A stretch of DNA of 64,000 nucleotides from Betaproteobacteria bacterium (GTDB taxonomy: Bacteria; Pseudomonadota; Gammaproteobacteria; Burkholderiales; Usitatibacteraceae): the NCBI GenBank assembly GCA_016708825.1, contig JADJEZ010000001.1, forward strand, positions 346,969-410,968, given 5' to 3'. The translations under genes were made by a program, and so were the position numbers. Under the pieces are notes generated by a model. It saw nothing but the letters and a program-made list of their open reading frames with translations, did no database searches and was not told where the DNA came from. Of the stretch, positions 61,735 to 64,000 are shown one piece after another (position 1 is the stretch's first letter; every line of letters begins with the position of its first letter).

Positions 61735-62238
61735 TCATGCGCGGAAGGGAAAGACATAGTCCTGGTCCGACTTCGGCTTGTGGCAGGTGAAGCACGGCTT
61801 CAGGTCGGCCTTCTCGTTGGGCGAGCCCGCGGGGGTGAAGGCGCGGTACTCCCATTCGCCATTGCGCATGTCCGCCGCGTAGCCCGCTCCCCAGCCCTTC
61901 GACTTCTGCATCACGAAGTGGGCGATCGGATCGCCCTTCTCGAAACCGCCGCCGGCGCCCTTGGCCGGCGCGCCCTTGTCGTCGAGCTTCGCCTTGTAAA
62001 GGAGCATGGTGATCGCGGTTCCCTCGGGGAGGGGCTTGCCGGCCTTCACGGCGTCGATGGCCGCCTTCGGCGCATAGAGCTCGCGCACCTGCTTGTTGTC
62101 GGCGCGGTCCACCGTGCCGTAGAGCATCCCCTTGTCCTTCGGATAGGGGACGAGTTCCGGGCCGGCGTGAGCCGGAAGTGCCGCCGCGGCGAGGGCGGTG
62201 GCTATCGAGACGGCGAGAGCGGACTGATGAAATGCCAT
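61735..62238 (-). CDS. Cytochrome P460 family protein
   Basis: A 167-residue exported protein with a signal peptide (MAFHQSALAVSIATALAAAALPAHA). It has the family layout YPKDKGMLYGTVDRADNKQVRELYA at the start, and a single c-type heme site CFTCHKPKSDQDYVF near the C-terminus. The mid-region WGAGYAADMRNGEWEYRAF matches the family. P460 proteins of ammonia oxidisers oxidise hydroxylamine using a Lys-heme cross-link; whether the cross-linking lysine is present here cannot be judged without alignment, so the reaction is not assigned. It lies between a terminator stem and thiC. Confidence 0.85.
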   Translation of the reverse strand: MAFHQSALAVSIATALAAAALPAHAGPELVPYPKDKGMLYGTVDRADNKQVRELYAPKAAIDAVKAGKPLPEGTAITMLLYKAKLDDKGAPAKGAGGGFEKGDPIAHFVMQKSKGWGAGYAADMRNGEWEYRAFTPAGSPNEKADLKPCFTCHKPKSDQDYVFPFRA

Positions 62239-62339
62239 GGAGGCTCCTCAAGGGCGTGGAAGGGGTGACCGGGGCCGCGGCGCGCGCTCCGTGAAGCGTT
62301 ATACGCCGAATCCCGGGCGACGGATGCGCCGGCGGGCCC

Positions 62340-64000
<1,661 letters not shown>

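Overview
The window is a high-GC chromosomal segment that spans the replication origin of a betaproteobacterium. Evidence for this is the order atp operon / parB-parA-rsmG-mnmG / mnmE-yidC-yidD-rnpA-rpmH / dnaA-dnaN-gyrB, the pilMNOPQ cluster beside a class A penicillin-binding protein, the pilGHIJ-chpA chemosensory cluster beside rubredoxin, and the fmt-rsmB-DUF4390-ntrY-ntrX block. Genus cannot be fixed from the sequence alone; a soil or sediment Nitrosomonadales/Burkholderiales relative is a reasonable inference.

Layout. 1-10514 (minus strand): the 5' part of the ATP synthase operon (atpI-atpB-atpE-atpF, running off the left edge), then the parAB segregation genes and tRNA-modification genes with two parS-like palindromes at about 6.3 kb, then mnmE-yidC-yidD-rnpA-rpmH. 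10515-12236: dnaA and the oriC candidate, with DnaA boxes on both sides of dnaA. 12237-15810 (plus): dnaN and gyrB. 15844-20663 (minus): topA (broken), dprA and a LysM protein. 20780-27623 (plus): def-fmt-rsmB-DUF4390 and a NtrY/NtrX-like two-component pair. 27630-35188 (minus): a seven-gene peptide-type ABC importer operon ending in two amidohydrolase-type genes, one with a very histidine-rich tail. 35334-42409: a TPR gene, aroB-aroK and pilQ-P-O-N-M. 42586-45541 (plus): penicillin-binding protein 1A and an uncharacterised gene. 45538-50807: hemB, engB, a diheme cytochrome c4, hemL, thiE and thiD. 50950-60802 (plus): rubredoxin and the Pil-Chp chemosensory system that controls type IV pili. 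60818-64000 (minus): uppP, a cytochrome P460-family protein and the 3' part of thiC.

The genes form a largely housekeeping region: replication, segregation, membrane energetics, protein maturation, tetrapyrrole and thiamine synthesis, cell wall, and the structural and regulatory parts of twitching motility. The only clearly accessory block is the importer and hydrolase operon at 27.6-35.2 kb.

A notable property is the number of broken conserved genes. ntrY, the aspartoacylase-family gene, pilN, pilJ and uppP (twice) each show a shift explained by a single-base indel, mostly in short G or C runs. topA has lost about 70-80 codons with a frame change. Two G homopolymers of 14 and 19 bases lie at about 35.3 kb. 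Sequencing or assembly error is the simplest explanation for most of these. No tRNA, rRNA, CRISPR array, insertion sequence or prophage was seen, and no gene-free stretch exceeds 300 bases. I did not find a convincing wholly new system; the best candidates for follow-up are the His-tailed deformylase operon, the degenerate NtrX AAA+ domain and the plus-strand terminators inside the engB end.
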